Assembly (NCBI RefSeq): GCF_028023555.1
Contig: NZ_JAQIOY010000002.1
Coordinates: 434,001-498,000, forward strand
Origin: Thalassococcus_A lentus
GTDB lineage: Bacteria > Pseudomonadota > Alphaproteobacteria > Rhodobacterales > Rhodobacteraceae
Direction of reading: 5' to 3'
Length of the DNA stretch: 64,000 bases
Shown here: positions 17,798-27,092 of the stretch, in pieces
Layout of the letters: the number at the start of each line of letters is the position of its first letter
Numbering within the stretch: the stretch's first letter is position 1
Notes under the pieces: model-generated
Told to the model about the DNA's origin: nothing
Databases searched by the model: none
The model's input: the letters and a program-made list of their open reading frames with translations, nothing else
Translations under genes and position numbers: made by a program

Positions 17798-18751
17798 GTG
17801 TCAGCCTCCAAACCACAGCAGGAAAAACCGACCGGGGACCGCAGCAGCACTGTGCGGGATTGGCTGACCGACCGGGCTTTCCGCACCTTTATCGGCGCAG
17901 CACGACTGCTGCCCTACCGCTGGCGCGTCCCGCTCATGGGCTGGATCATGCGAACGATCGTGGCACCCTTGGCCGGTCACAAGGCCCGCATCCGGGACAA
18001 CCTTGCGCATGCCTGCCCCGAGCTGAGCGAGGCCGAGGTGCGCCGCCTGTGCAAATCCGTACCGGACAACGTGGGCCGCACGTTGATCGAGATTTATTCC
18101 GGTCAGGATTTCGTGGCGCGCGCCCAAAAGGCCAAGATCACCGGCCCCGGACTGGAGGCCCTGGAACAGGCGCGTGCAGATGGCAGGCCCGTTATTCTTG
18201 TGACCGGGCATTTCGGCAATTACGACGCGGCTCGAGCGGCGCTGATTGGCCGGGGGCACAATATGGGCGCGCTCTATCGCGCCATGTCGAACCCGTGGTT
18301 CAACGATCACTACGTCAAAGCCATCACGGCCATCGGAACGCCCATGTTCGAACAGGGCAAACGGGGCATGATTGAAATGGTGCGGCACATCAAGGCTGGC
18401 GGCGTGCTCGGCATTCTGACGGATCTGCATGCTGCAGGCGGCGCGCGTACCAGCTATTTTGACAAACCGGTCAAGACCTCAACTGTAACGGCTGAGCTGG
18501 CGCTCAAATTCGACGCCCCACTGATCCCGGTCTACGCGATCCGGCAACCAGACGGGCTGAGCTTTGAGATTGTTCTGCTCGATGAGATCAAACGCGGCGA
18601 CGCGGTAGAGATGACGCAGGCTGTCAACGACGGTCTGGAGGCGTTGGTGCGCCAGCACATGAACCAGTGGTTCTGGATACACCGCCGCTGGAAGATCAAG
18701 AACCCGGTTTGGCGTCAGCGCAAGCGAGCAGCCGCAACGATGGGTCCGTAG
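17798..18751 (+). CDS. LpxL/HtrB-family lysophospholipid acyltransferase
   Basis: A protein of about 317 aa in the LpxL/LpxM superfamily, inner-membrane enzymes that transfer acyl chains to lipid A precursors or other lysolipids. The catalytic H-x4-D/E motif reads TGHFGNYD (His about 138), followed by conserved ALYRAMSNPWF and GGVLGILTDLHA. The substrate-binding C-terminal part has TAELALKFDAPLIPVYAIR and NQWFWIHRRWK. No good ATG exists; I use the GTG at 17798, while a TTG at 17732 would add 22 residues. The 3' end overlaps the convergent DUF1223 gene by 37 bases. Confidence 0.85.
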   Translation: MSASKPQQEKPTGDRSSTVRDWLTDRAFRTFIGAARLLPYRWRVPLMGWIMRTIVAPLAGHKARIRDNLAHACPELSEAEVRRLCKSVPDNVGRTLIEIYSGQDFVARAQKAKITGPGLEALEQARADGRPVILVTGHFGNYDAARAALIGRGHNMGALYRAMSNPWFNDHYVKAITAIGTPMFEQGKRGMIEMVRHIKAGGVLGILTDLHAAGGARTSYFDKPVKTSTVTAELALKFDAPLIPVYAIRQPDGLSFEIVLLDEIKRGDAVEMTQAVNDGLEALVRQHMNQWFWIHRRWKIKNPVWRQRKRAAATMGP

Positions 18752-19422
18752 CCTGGTTCCTGAACCAGAACCACAACAGGGCCGCTTCCGCCCAGACGCA
18801 CGGTGCCTTCGTAGGTGCCGCGCCCGTTCCATTTCGCCGCAACATCCCAGTCTTCGACGATATGGGTATAGGTCAACCGGTGACCGGCGTTCTCACCGCG
18901 CGTGATTTCCACATCCTTGCTGGGCGCATAGCGGATCACATGGATCTCGCAGGGGCGCCCATCGTGCAGGGCGGTCGCCTTGATCGACAGTTGATTTCCG
19001 CTGCGGCGGATATCAAGCGCGACCTTGGGCTTTTGGGCCTGATGCTTGCGGATCAGATCCACCACTTTCATCGGGCGTGATCCAACAACGGCGTGCGAGC
19101 CGTTGATCACCATCTGGGGCGTGTAGATCTTGCGCCAGCCGCCGGCCATGGCATAGCCCTTTTGCCGCGTGGTAAAGCCCGGCATGGCAAAACGGTCTTT
19201 CCAGCCAATGTAATCCCAGTAGTCCACGTGCAGGGCCAGCGGAATAACATCATCGCGCCCGCCCAGTTCTGCCAACAGCGCATCAGCAGGCGGACAGGAC
19301 GAACAGCCCTGAGAGGTGAACAGTTCAACCACAACCGGATTGTCCTGCGCGGCAACAGAAGTCGCCGCCCCTCCGGTCAGGGCTGCAAAGATCAGGGCAA
19401 GAGAAGCCAGGTGCCTGCGCAT
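18715..19422 (-). CDS. DUF1223 family secreted thioredoxin-fold protein
   Basis: A 235-aa exported protein with signal peptide (cleavage near SVAAQ, residue 25). Immediately after comes VVELFTSQGCSSCPPAD, a CxxC motif (Cys40, Cys43) in thioredoxin-fold context, then PLALHVDYWDYIGWKDRF and YTPQMVINGSHAVVGS, all typical of DUF1223. The family is thought to act in periplasmic redox or metal handling, but no reaction is established. The ATG at 19422 starts the signal peptide. It is divergent from acnA across 276 bases. Confidence 0.87.
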   Translation of the reverse strand: MRRHLASLALIFAALTGGAATSVAAQDNPVVVELFTSQGCSSCPPADALLAELGGRDDVIPLALHVDYWDYIGWKDRFAMPGFTTRQKGYAMAGGWRKIYTPQMVINGSHAVVGSRPMKVVDLIRKHQAQKPKVALDIRRSGNQLSIKATALHDGRPCEIHVIRYAPSKDVEITRGENAGHRLTYTHIVEDWDVAAKWNGRGTYEGTVRLGGSGPVVVLVQEPGYGPIVAAARLR

Positions 19423-19570
19423 GAAAAGCTCGTGTGTGTGATGTGTCGTTTGAAAATATGAACTACCGAACTGGCGGTGAAAAGACCAATCAAGGTTTTG
19501 CGAGAGACTGTGACAGTCCCGTGTGGCGGGCGGGATACCCTGCCATCCCACGGCGGTAAAACCGCTGTTC

Positions 19571-19600
19571 TTCAGCGTTATCGGCGGGAATGTGTACAAT
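19571..19600 (+). promoter_or_regulatory. Candidate acnA promoter
   Basis: TACAAT preceded by TGTG (extended -10 form) at 19595-19600, with TTCAGC 18 bases upstream as a weak -35. It would start transcription about 90 bases before acnA. The -35 match is poor, so activation or an alternative promoter is possible. Confidence 0.4.
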
Positions 19601-19698
19601 GGCATACAAAAAACGTCGCACCCCCCTTGATCGACCTGTGCGCATGGTGCAGATACGGGCCAGAATTCCCATCTTCACCTTTGAAAGGTAGGCCATCC

Positions 19699-22398
19699 AT
19701 GCCCATTACAGTTGGCACTGACAGCGCAAAGACCCGCAAAACCCTGACCGTCGGCGACCAGAGCGTCGCGTATTACTCGATCCCAGCCGCCGAAGCGGCC
19801 GGACTGGGCGAGTTTTCGAACCTGCCTGCGGCACTCAAGGTCGTTCTGGAAAACATGCTGCGCTTCGAAGATGGCAAGACCGTCACCGTTGACGACATCA
19901 AAGCCTTTTCCGACTGGGGCAAAAATGGCGGCAAAGGCGACCGCGAACTGGCCTACCGCCCTGCCCGCGTTCTCATGCAGGATTTCACCGGTGTTCCGGC
20001 GGTTGTTGACCTTGCCGCGATGCGCGACGGCATCAAGGCGCTGGGTGGTGATCCACAGAAAATCAATCCGCTGAACCCTGTTGATCTGGTCATCGACCAC
20101 TCGGTCATGATTGACGAGTTTGGCAACCCACGCGCGTTCCAGATGAACGTGGACCGCGAATACGAACGCAACATGGAGCGCTACACCTTCCTCAAATGGG
20201 GTCAGAGCGCATTCAACAACTTCCGCGTTGTCCCCCCCGGCACCGGCATCTGCCACCAGGTGAACCTTGAGTATCTGGCTCAGACCGTCTGGACCGACAC
20301 AGACCAGACAGGCACCGAAGTGGCCTATCCTGACACGTTGGTTGGCACGGACAGCCACACCACCATGGTCAACGGCGCAGCCGTTCTGGGCTGGGGTGTT
20401 GGCGGCATCGAGGCCGAAGCAGCGATGCTGGGTCAGCCGATCTCCATGCTGATCCCCGAAGTCATCGGATTTGAGCTGACAGGCTCTATGGTCGAAGGCA
20501 CCACCGGCACCGATCTGGTTCTCAAGGTCGTCGAAATGCTGCGCGCCAAGGGTGTTGTGGGCAAGTTCGTCGAATTCTACGGCGAAGGTCTGGACCGTCT
20601 GCCTCTGGCCGACCGTGCGACCATTGCCAACATGGCACCGGAATATGGCGCCACCTGCGGCTTTTTCCCGATCGACAATGAAACGCTGCGCTACCTGCGC
20701 AACACCGGCCGTGACGAAGCGCGCATCGCGCTGGTCGAAGCCTATGCCAAGGAAAACGGTTTCTGGCGCGGTGCAGACTATGCACCGGTCTACACCGACA
20801 CGCTCAGCCTCGATATGGGTACCATCGTGCCTGCCATCTCGGGCCCCAAGCGCCCGCAGGACTACGTGGCACTGACCGGCGCCAAGGATGCCTTCCGCAA
20901 GGAAATGGAAGAAACCTTCAAGCGTCCGATGAACAAGGAAGTCGCCGTTGCAGGCGAAGACTACACCATGGAATCGGGCAAGGTCGTGATCGCGTCGATC
21001 ACATCGTGCACCAACACATCCAACCCCTACGTTATGATCGGTGCAGGTCTTGTGGCGCGCAAAGCCGCTGAACTGGGTCTGGATCGCAAGCCATGGGTCA
21101 AGACCTCTCTGGCCCCCGGATCGCAGGTTGTTTCCGCCTATCTTGAAGCTGCGGGCCTGCAGGACGATCTGGACAAGATCGGCTTCAACCTCGTGGGCTA
21201 CGGCTGCACCACCTGCATCGGTAACTCTGGTCCGATCCAGAAGGAACTGTCCGACGCCATCGCCGAGGGTGATCTGGTTGCGACTTCGGTTCTGTCCGGC
21301 AACCGCAACTTCGAAGGCCGGATTTCGCCTGACGTGCGCGCCAACTATCTGGCCTCGCCGCCGCTGGTTGTTGCCTATGCCATCGCTGGCACCATGGACA
21401 TCAATCTGGCCACCGATCCGATCGCACAGACACCAGATGGCAAGGATGTCTATCTCAAGGATATCTGGCCGACCTCGCAGGAAGTGGCAGAGCTGGTCGA
21501 ACAGACCGTGACACGCGAAGCCTTCCAGTCGAAATACGCCGATGTGTTCAAGGGCGACGACAAGTGGCAGGGCGTCGATGTGACCGAGGCCGAAACGTAC
21601 GATTGGCCTGCGACCTCGACCTACGTTCAGAACCCACCCTACTTCCAGGGCATGAGCGCAGAGCCGGGCACCATCAGCAACATCGAAGGTGCGCGCGTTC
21701 TGGCACTGCTGGGCGACATGATCACCACCGACCACATCTCGCCTGCGGGTTCGTTCAAGGAAACCACACCTGCTGGCCAGTATCTGACAGATCGTCAGGT
21801 GGCCCCGCGTGAGTTCAACTCTTACGGTTCGCGCCGTGGCAACCACGAGATCATGATGCGCGGCACCTTTGCCAACATCCGCATCAAGAACGAAATGCTC
21901 GATGGGGTCGAAGGCGGCTACACCAAGGGCCCGGATGGCGCGCAGACATCGATTTACGACGCAGCCATGGCCTATCAGGAACAGGGCACCCCACTGGTCA
22001 TCTTTGGTGGTGAACAGTATGGCGCCGGCTCCAGCCGTGACTGGGCAGCCAAGGGCACAGCCCTGCTGGGCGTCAAGGCCGTGGTCGCCGAGAGCTTTGA
22101 GCGTATTCACCGCTCCAACCTCGTTGGTATGGGCGTGATCCCGTTCGAATTCACCGGCGGTGACACCCGCAAGAGCCTTGGCCTGACCGGCGAGGAAAGC
22201 GTTTCGATCTCGGGTCTGGACACGATCCAGCCGCTGCAGGAAGTGCCTTGCACCATTACGTTTTCTGATGGATCCGAAAAGACCATCACGCTCAAGTGCC
22301 GGATCGATACAGCGATCGAAATCGAATACATCGAACACGGTGGCGTGCTGCACTACGTTCTGCGCAACCTCGCGCAGGCACCTGTCGCAGCCGAATAA
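19699..22398 (+). CDS. acnA: Aconitate hydratase A
   Basis: An 899-aa aconitase that interconverts citrate and isocitrate in the TCA cycle. The three ligands of the 4Fe-4S cluster are visible: Cys437 in SITSCTNTSNP, and Cys503 and Cys506 in GYGCTTCIGNSG. The swivel domain contains LLGDMITTDHISPAGS and FGGEQYGAGSSRDWAAKG. Length and motif order match AcnA rather than AcnB. The ATG at 19699 follows GAAAGGTAGG and opens the standard MPITVGTDSAKTRKTL sequence. It is monocistronic, with a strong terminator. Confidence 0.97.
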   Translation: MPITVGTDSAKTRKTLTVGDQSVAYYSIPAAEAAGLGEFSNLPAALKVVLENMLRFEDGKTVTVDDIKAFSDWGKNGGKGDRELAYRPARVLMQDFTGVPAVVDLAAMRDGIKALGGDPQKINPLNPVDLVIDHSVMIDEFGNPRAFQMNVDREYERNMERYTFLKWGQSAFNNFRVVPPGTGICHQVNLEYLAQTVWTDTDQTGTEVAYPDTLVGTDSHTTMVNGAAVLGWGVGGIEAEAAMLGQPISMLIPEVIGFELTGSMVEGTTGTDLVLKVVEMLRAKGVVGKFVEFYGEGLDRLPLADRATIANMAPEYGATCGFFPIDNETLRYLRNTGRDEARIALVEAYAKENGFWRGADYAPVYTDTLSLDMGTIVPAISGPKRPQDYVALTGAKDAFRKEMEETFKRPMNKEVAVAGEDYTMESGKVVIASITSCTNTSNPYVMIGAGLVARKAAELGLDRKPWVKTSLAPGSQVVSAYLEAAGLQDDLDKIGFNLVGYGCTTCIGNSGPIQKELSDAIAEGDLVATSVLSGNRNFEGRISPDVRANYLASPPLVVAYAIAGTMDINLATDPIAQTPDGKDVYLKDIWPTSQEVAELVEQTVTREAFQSKYADVFKGDDKWQGVDVTEAETYDWPATSTYVQNPPYFQGMSAEPGTISNIEGARVLALLGDMITTDHISPAGSFKETTPAGQYLTDRQVAPREFNSYGSRRGNHEIMMRGTFANIRIKNEMLDGVEGGYTKGPDGAQTSIYDAAMAYQEQGTPLVIFGGEQYGAGSSRDWAAKGTALLGVKAVVAESFERIHRSNLVGMGVIPFEFTGGDTRKSLGLTGEESVSISGLDTIQPLQEVPCTITFSDGSEKTITLKCRIDTAIEIEYIEHGGVLHYVLRNLAQAPVAAE

Positions 22399-22443
22399 AC
22401 CAAAACAGATTGCGGCGCGGGCAATGCTCCGCGCCGTTTCAAG

Positions 22444-22470
22444 GCCCCGCTTCGGCGGGGCTTTTTGTTT
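22444..22470 (+). terminator. Rho-independent terminator of acnA
   Basis: GCCCCGC-TTCG-GCGGGGC followed by TTTTTGTTTT. A tetraloop and long T-run make this a textbook terminator. A second GC hairpin (GGCGCGG/CCGCGCC, starting near 22413) lies just upstream. Confidence 0.95.
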
Positions 22471-22540
22471 TCCGAGCTTGCGCAAAAATGCGCCATCCAG
22501 ACCACCCAACGCGCAAAACACCGCCGATACAGGGCTTTAG

Positions 22541-22563
22541 GGGGAAATTGTCAGGTTTTCCCC
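22541..22563. repeat. Inverted repeat upstream of the 49-aa ORF
   Basis: GGGGAAA and TTTCCCC flank a 9-base spacer about 65 bases before the small ORF at 22627. It could be an operator or part of a leader hairpin; no known site was recognised. Confidence 0.3.
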
Positions 22564-22626
22564 ACTCCACAAACCCGCACAAAACCCCAAGATAGAGACA
22601 ACGCCGCACAAACCGAGGCACGTCCG

Positions 22627-22776
22627 ATGAAAAACCGAACCATCAAGCCATGGCTGATTGCCCAGCTCGCCGTTTTGACGTTGCTGGCGGTCTACGGTGT
22701 TTCGGCTGGCGCAGACGCGGTTCAGGCTTGCGATCTGAGCACCCTCACCGACGACAGTCTGTTGTGTGATCTGTAA
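22627..22776 (+). CDS. 49-aa small membrane or secreted protein
   Basis: A very short ORF: MKNRTIKPW, a hydrophobic stretch (LIAQLAVLTLLAVYGVSAGA) and a short tail with two cysteines (QACDLSTLTDD and LLCDL). GAGG lies eight bases before the ATG. It converges on ccmG, whose stop is six bases away. The hydrophobic core could be a signal peptide or a single membrane anchor. It is unrecognised, but the start signal and composition support a real gene. Confidence 0.5.
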   Translation: MKNRTIKPWLIAQLAVLTLLAVYGVSAGADAVQACDLSTLTDDSLLCDL

Positions 22777-22782
22777 AAGCGC

Positions 22783-23322
22783 TTAGCGCTCCAAGGCGTC
22801 CTGAAGCGCAGGAACAAAGCGCTGTTCATAGTCAGAACCGACCAAGGGCCCCGCAAAGCGGAACAACACGGTTCCATCCCCATCGACAATAAAGGTTTCG
22901 GGCGGCGCGGTGACACCCCATTCGATCGCCGTGCGGCCCAGCGGATCAAAGGGCACCGCGAGGAACGGATTGCCGTCGTCTTCCAGATACCCGCGGGCCT
23001 GCGATTCCTTGTCTTTGAAATTCACCCCGATGATGCGCAGCCCGTCCTGTTGCATCTCCAGCAGCTGCGGATGCTCTGCGCGGCAAGGCGGGCACCAGCT
23101 CGCCCAGAAATTCACCAATGTGATTTCACCCGAGCTGAGCGCATCAGGCGCCGCCGCGTCAAACCCTGCCAGCGTTTCGACAGGCAAGGCCGGGGCCGGT
23201 TGCCCCACCCGCGTGGATGGAAGGCCCTGCGGGTCCTCGCGGAACATGCCGACATAGGCCATGATGGCGAACCCGGCGAATATCGCCGGCGGTACAAACA
23301 TCAGCGGCGAAAGTTTAGCCAT
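22783..23322 (-). CDS. ccmG: Cytochrome c maturation thioredoxin CcmG/DsbE
   Basis: A 179-aa membrane-anchored periplasmic thioredoxin that reduces apocytochrome c before haem attachment. One N-terminal helix (MFVPPAIFAGFAIMAYVGM) is followed by the thioredoxin fold with NFWASWCPPC (Cys77, Cys80) and the family's GVTAPPETFIVDGDG, in which the cis-Pro loop sits. The ATG at 23322 has AAAGAGG upstream and overlaps the end of ccmD by eight bases. It is the last gene of the ccmABCDG operon. Confidence 0.95.
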   Translation of the reverse strand: MAKLSPLMFVPPAIFAGFAIMAYVGMFREDPQGLPSTRVGQPAPALPVETLAGFDAAAPDALSSGEITLVNFWASWCPPCRAEHPQLLEMQQDGLRIIGVNFKDKESQARGYLEDDGNPFLAVPFDPLGRTAIEWGVTAPPETFIVDGDGTVLFRFAGPLVGSDYEQRFVPALQDALER

Positions 23323-23491
23323 CAGAGGCCTCTTTGGTACTGCGGCCCTGCCGCGCTTCGATGTCTTCGAGTTCACGCCGCACCCGGCGCGCGCGCATGA
23401 CGCTGAACAAAACCAACAGAATGATCAGGGTCAGCGAAACCGCATAAGCGCTGAGCACGTAGCCTGCATATTTTCCAAGATCCGGCAGCAT
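23315..23491 (-). CDS. ccmD: Haem exporter protein CcmD
   Basis: A 58-aa protein with one membrane helix (YVLSAYAVSLTLIILLVLFSVM) followed by a basic, helical tail (RARRVRRELEDIEARQ). This is the standard CcmD form. It helps release holo-CcmE from the CcmABC complex. Its ATG overlaps the ccmC stop (TGATG) and its stop overlaps the ccmG start, so the three genes are translationally coupled. Confidence 0.9.
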   Translation of the reverse strand: MLPDLGKYAGYVLSAYAVSLTLIILLVLFSVMRARRVRRELEDIEARQGRSTKEASDG

Positions 23492-24219
23492 CACAGTGTC
23501 CTTTCGCGGGCCATCAGCGCGCGGGCGCGCCGCGCCCGGATTTCAGTCTGCGTGCGCAGGAATACCAGCGCGATGAACAACAAGGCGAAACCAACCATGG
23601 AGATCACCGCCGGATACCAGAATACATCCGCGATATTCTGTTCCTTGTCAGCCGAGAAGGTGGCCTCCTGATGCAGCCCCTGGTTCCAGAACAGAACGGC
23701 GTAGCGGCTGAGCAAGGCAAAGACCGATCCAACAAGGCAAAGGATCGATGTCAGATCGGCGGCGGTGTCGTCATCCTCGATGGCCGACCACAGCGCGATA
23801 TAGCCAAGGTAGAACAGGAACAGGATCAAAAAGGATGTCAGTCGCGGGTCCCAGGCCCACCATGTGCCCCACATCGGCTGGCCCCAGATCGCCCCTGTTG
23901 CCAGCGCAATGACCGTCATGACAGCGCCCACCGGGGCTGCGGCGCGCGCAGCGAGGGCCGAAACATGATGGCGTCTGACGATCCAGATCAGCGACGCCAC
24001 AAGCATCATGAGCCAGGCATTAATCGCCATCAGCGCCGCAGGCACATGCAAGTAGATGATCTTGACGGTTGATCCCTGCCGGAAATCATCCGGCGTAAAG
24101 AAAAATCCCCAGATCAACCCGGTGGCAAGGCAGCTCAGCGCCGCCCAAGAAAACCATGGCAGCAGGCGGTCCGTTGTTCGGATGAACTTGACCGGATTGG
24201 CGTATTCCCAGATCGACAT
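23491..24219 (-). CDS. ccmC: Haem exporter/handling protein CcmC
   Basis: A 242-aa protein with six membrane helices. The haem-binding tryptophan-rich loop reads WGTWWAWDPRLTS, and a flanking periplasmic His lies in IYLHVPAALMAIN. CcmC presents haem to CcmE. It is preceded by a 76-base gap after ccmB that holds a small palindrome (TGCGT-CAT-ACGCA, 24263-24275). The gene order ccmA-B-C-D-G supports the call. Confidence 0.96.
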   Translation of the reverse strand: MSIWEYANPVKFIRTTDRLLPWFSWAALSCLATGLIWGFFFTPDDFRQGSTVKIIYLHVPAALMAINAWLMMLVASLIWIVRRHHVSALAARAAAPVGAVMTVIALATGAIWGQPMWGTWWAWDPRLTSFLILFLFYLGYIALWSAIEDDDTAADLTSILCLVGSVFALLSRYAVLFWNQGLHQEATFSADKEQNIADVFWYPAVISMVGFALLFIALVFLRTQTEIRARRARALMARERTL

Positions 24220-24295
24220 GATGTGCAGTTATCCCTTGTGCGCGCCTGTTACACCTCAAATATGCGTCATACGCAATATGGCAGTGCCCGGCGCA

Positions 24296-24952
24296 TCAGC
24301 GCAGGTTGATCCTCAAAACAGCCGCCGAGGCAAAGGGAAGCAGGGCAACCACGCCCGCGCTGATCCCCGCCAGCATCAGCAACGGTGTTTGCACAGCCAG
24401 CCCCTCAGCACCCCGTCGGGCCACTTCGGCGCCAAAGATCAAGGTCGGGACATAGAGCGGCAGCACCAGCAATGACATCAGCAACCCGCCGCGTTTGATG
24501 CCCACGGTCAGGGCCGCGCCGAAGGTTCCGATCACACTCAGGGCCGGTGTGCCCAGTGCGAGGCTGACAACGACCCAGAGATAGGCATCGACAGGCATGC
24601 TCAGCAGCACGCCGAGTGCCGGTGCGGCAAAGACCAGCGGCAACCCCGTTGTGATCCAGTGCGCCAGTGCCTTGATGGTCACGATGCCTTCCATCGGCAA
24701 AGGCGCGGTCGCGAGCAGATCAAGCGATCCGTCTTCCCAGTCCAGCGCCAGAATGCGATCGAGCGACAACAAACAGGCCAGCAAAGCACCGATCCACAAG
24801 ATACCCGGCGCAATCTTGGCAAGCAGTGCGGTTTCAGGGCCCACGCCAAAAGGCACCAGCACGGTAACGATCAGAAAGAACGCCAACCCGAGGCCAAAGC
24901 CCCCACCTGCCCGAATGGCCAGCATCAAATCCCGTTTCAAAAGCGCAATCAC
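24296..24952 (-). CDS. ccmB: Haem exporter permease CcmB
   Basis: A 218-aa six-helix membrane protein, the permease partner of CcmA. Characteristic parts are the start MIALLKRDLMLAIRAGG, LALDWEDGSLDLL and IKALAHWITTGLPLVF. It begins at a GTG that overlaps the ccmA stop (GTGA). With CcmA and CcmC it forms the complex that frees haem-loaded CcmE using ATP. Confidence 0.95.
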   Translation of the reverse strand: MIALLKRDLMLAIRAGGGFGLGLAFFLIVTVLVPFGVGPETALLAKIAPGILWIGALLACLLSLDRILALDWEDGSLDLLATAPLPMEGIVTIKALAHWITTGLPLVFAAPALGVLLSMPVDAYLWVVVSLALGTPALSVIGTFGAALTVGIKRGGLLMSLLVLPLYVPTLIFGAEVARRGAEGLAVQTPLLMLAGISAGVVALLPFASAAVLRINLR

Positions 24953-25563
24953 AGGAACGCCTCGTCTTGGGCGGACACGCGTGGAACCGCGCGGAATTTG
25001 CCCACATCCAGCACCTCAGCCTCGTTCAGGCCCAGATCGATATGCGTGGCCATCAGCGCAGCACCGCCCTGCTGCAGATGCGCACGCACCGCATCGGCAA
25101 AGAGCGCAACCGAAGCTGCATCCAGCGAAACCGTCGGTTCGTCCAGAACCCAAATCGGACGCCCCGTGACCATCAACCGCGCAAGACCAAGGCGGCGTTT
25201 CTGGCCCGCGCTCAGTGTTCCGGCAAGCCGCGTGCGCAATCCGGTCAGGTCAAAAGCCTTGATCGCAGGCTCAATATCGCGTTGGGCAAAGACATCAGCC
25301 CAAAAGCTCAGGTTCTCTGTCACGCTCAGCATGGATTTCAAACCGTCCGCATGGGCGGCATAGGCAATCCGGTCTTCTGCGCCTTCAATCCGCCCAGAGA
25401 GCGGCGGCTGCAGACCAGCCATGGTGCGCAGCAGGGTTGTCTTACCAGCGCCATTGGGTCCGCGCAGCACCAAGGCACGGCCAAGGCCGAGGGAAAACGT
25501 CACCCCCTCCAAAACCGGCACACCACCGCGTGCTACGCCCAGATCAATTGCTTGCAGATCCAT
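24949..25563 (-). CDS. ccmA: Haem exporter ATPase CcmA
   Basis: A 204-aa single-domain ABC ATPase. Walker A is GPNGAGKTTLL, the signature is LSAGQKRRLGLARL (the modified form typical of CcmA) and Walker B is IWVLDEPTVSLD. It is short for an ABC ATPase, as CcmA normally is. It heads the ccm block and overlaps ccmB by four bases. About 70 bases separate it from ntrX upstream on the same strand. Confidence 0.95.
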   Translation of the reverse strand: MDLQAIDLGVARGGVPVLEGVTFSLGLGRALVLRGPNGAGKTTLLRTMAGLQPPLSGRIEGAEDRIAYAAHADGLKSMLSVTENLSFWADVFAQRDIEPAIKAFDLTGLRTRLAGTLSAGQKRRLGLARLMVTGRPIWVLDEPTVSLDAASVALFADAVRAHLQQGGAALMATHIDLGLNEAEVLDVGKFRAVPRVSAQDEAFL

Positions 25564-25631
25564 GAAACGGAATTACCCCACGGGCGCCAAGCGCAAAAGC
25601 GCCAAATCGGCGCGCCCTGCCCATGCGCCAG

Positions 25632-27059
25632 TCACGAGGCCTGTTCGATCTGCTCTTCGCCTTCATCCTCGACCCTGGCAACACGTGCACCGGCCTTCTG
25701 GCTGGTGACCACACCCAGCGATTTGAGCTTACGATGCAGCGCTGAGCGTTCCATACCGACGAAATTCGCCGTTCGGGAAATGTTGCCGCCAAAGCGGTTG
25801 ATCTGCGTCAGCAGGTATTCGCGCTCAAAGGCTTCGCGTGCTTCGCGCAGGGGCATCGTGGCCAACGTTCCGGAGAGAATGACCTTGCCGTCTTCTTCTT
25901 CGCTTGGGGCCGATTCCTGTGGCAGTTCACGGGCCTCGATTGGTCCGGTCCCCTCGCCCAGTATGAGCACACGCTCCACCAGATTCTTGAGCTGCCGCAC
26001 ATTGCCGGGCCAGGTCATGGTTTGCATCAGGGCAACCGCTTCGTCAGACAGCGTGCGCTTGGGCAGGCCCTGTGACTGATGGCATTGCTCGATGAAGTAA
26101 TCGGCCAGCATTGGAATGTCTTCGCGCCGTTCAGACAGGGATGGAACCGCGATCGGCACAACGTTCAGGCGGTGGAACAGCTCTTCGCGGAACCGCCCTT
26201 CGGCAATTTCCTCCTGCAGCTCGCGCCCGGTCGAGGAAATGACCCGCAGATCTACGCGAACCTTGTCACTGCCTCCGACCCGGTTGAATTGCTGATCCAC
26301 AAGAACACGCAGGATTTTTGACTGTGTGCCCAACGGCATGTCGGCCACTTCGTCAAAATAGATCACACCGCCATGGGCCTGTTCGAGCAAACCCGGCTCG
26401 ATCCCCCGCTTGGCGCTTTCGCGGCCAAACAGCATAGCTTCCATCATTTCAGGCTCAACCCCGGCGCAATTCACGGTCACAAAGGGCGCAGAGCTGCGGT
26501 TGGACTTGGCGTGAATATATCGCGCTGCAACTTCCTTGCCGCTGCCTGCAGGGCCGGTCAGCATAACGCGGCCATTGGATTTGGTCACCTTGTCCAGTTG
26601 TGCAATCAAGGCGCGGTATCCTGCGCTGTCACCCAGCATTTCAGCGCTGCGGGTTTCACCGCGCTTCAGAGTGGCGTTCTCGCGGCGCAGGCGCGAGGTT
26701 TCCATCGCCCGCCGGATCACCACCAAAAGCTGATCAATGTTGAACGGCTTTTCGATAAAGTCATAGGCGCCCTGCCGGATCGCAGCCACCGCGATTTCGA
26801 TGTTGCCGTGACCGGATATGATCACAACCGGCACGTCCGGGTTGTCGCGCTTTACAGCCTTGAGAATATCGATCCCGTCCATCTTGCTGTCTTTCAGCCA
26901 GATATCGAGGATCAGCAGCGCCGGAGGCTCTTTGTTGATTTCGGCCATGGCATCGTTGCTGTTGCCCGCAAGACGCGTGGTAAAGCCTTCATCCTCCAGA
27001 ATATCCCCGATCAGCTCGCGGATATCGCGTTCGTCGTCAACGATCAGAATATCACTCAT
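25632..27059 (-). CDS. ntrX: Nitrogen regulation response regulator NtrX
   Basis: A 475-aa three-domain regulator: receiver (phospho-acceptor Asp52 in LLILDIWL), AAA+ domain (Walker A GPAGSGKE, Walker B VIYFDEVADMP) and C-terminal Fis-type helix-turn-helix (NISRTANFVGMERSALHRKLKSLG). It is the partner of NtrY and is linked in alphaproteobacteria to nitrogen, redox and envelope control. The sigma-54 contact loop GAFTGA is absent: the region reads MLFGRESAKRGIEPGLLEQ. Such NtrX proteins are expected to act without sigma-54. The ATG at 27059 has TTAGAGG five bases upstream. Confidence 0.96.
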   Translation of the reverse strand: MSDILIVDDERDIRELIGDILEDEGFTTRLAGNSNDAMAEINKEPPALLILDIWLKDSKMDGIDILKAVKRDNPDVPVVIISGHGNIEIAVAAIRQGAYDFIEKPFNIDQLLVVIRRAMETSRLRRENATLKRGETRSAEMLGDSAGYRALIAQLDKVTKSNGRVMLTGPAGSGKEVAARYIHAKSNRSSAPFVTVNCAGVEPEMMEAMLFGRESAKRGIEPGLLEQAHGGVIYFDEVADMPLGTQSKILRVLVDQQFNRVGGSDKVRVDLRVISSTGRELQEEIAEGRFREELFHRLNVVPIAVPSLSERREDIPMLADYFIEQCHQSQGLPKRTLSDEAVALMQTMTWPGNVRQLKNLVERVLILGEGTGPIEARELPQESAPSEEEDGKVILSGTLATMPLREAREAFEREYLLTQINRFGGNISRTANFVGMERSALHRKLKSLGVVTSQKAGARVARVEDEGEEQIEQAS

Positions 27060-27092
27060 CTCTGCCTCTAACCTTTTCAATCACCATAACTG

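Noticed and set aside
19675..22521. Very long minus-strand open frame opposite acnA
   Set aside because: It is a shadow produced by GC-rich codon bias. The opposite strand encodes a complete aconitase with all cluster cysteines.
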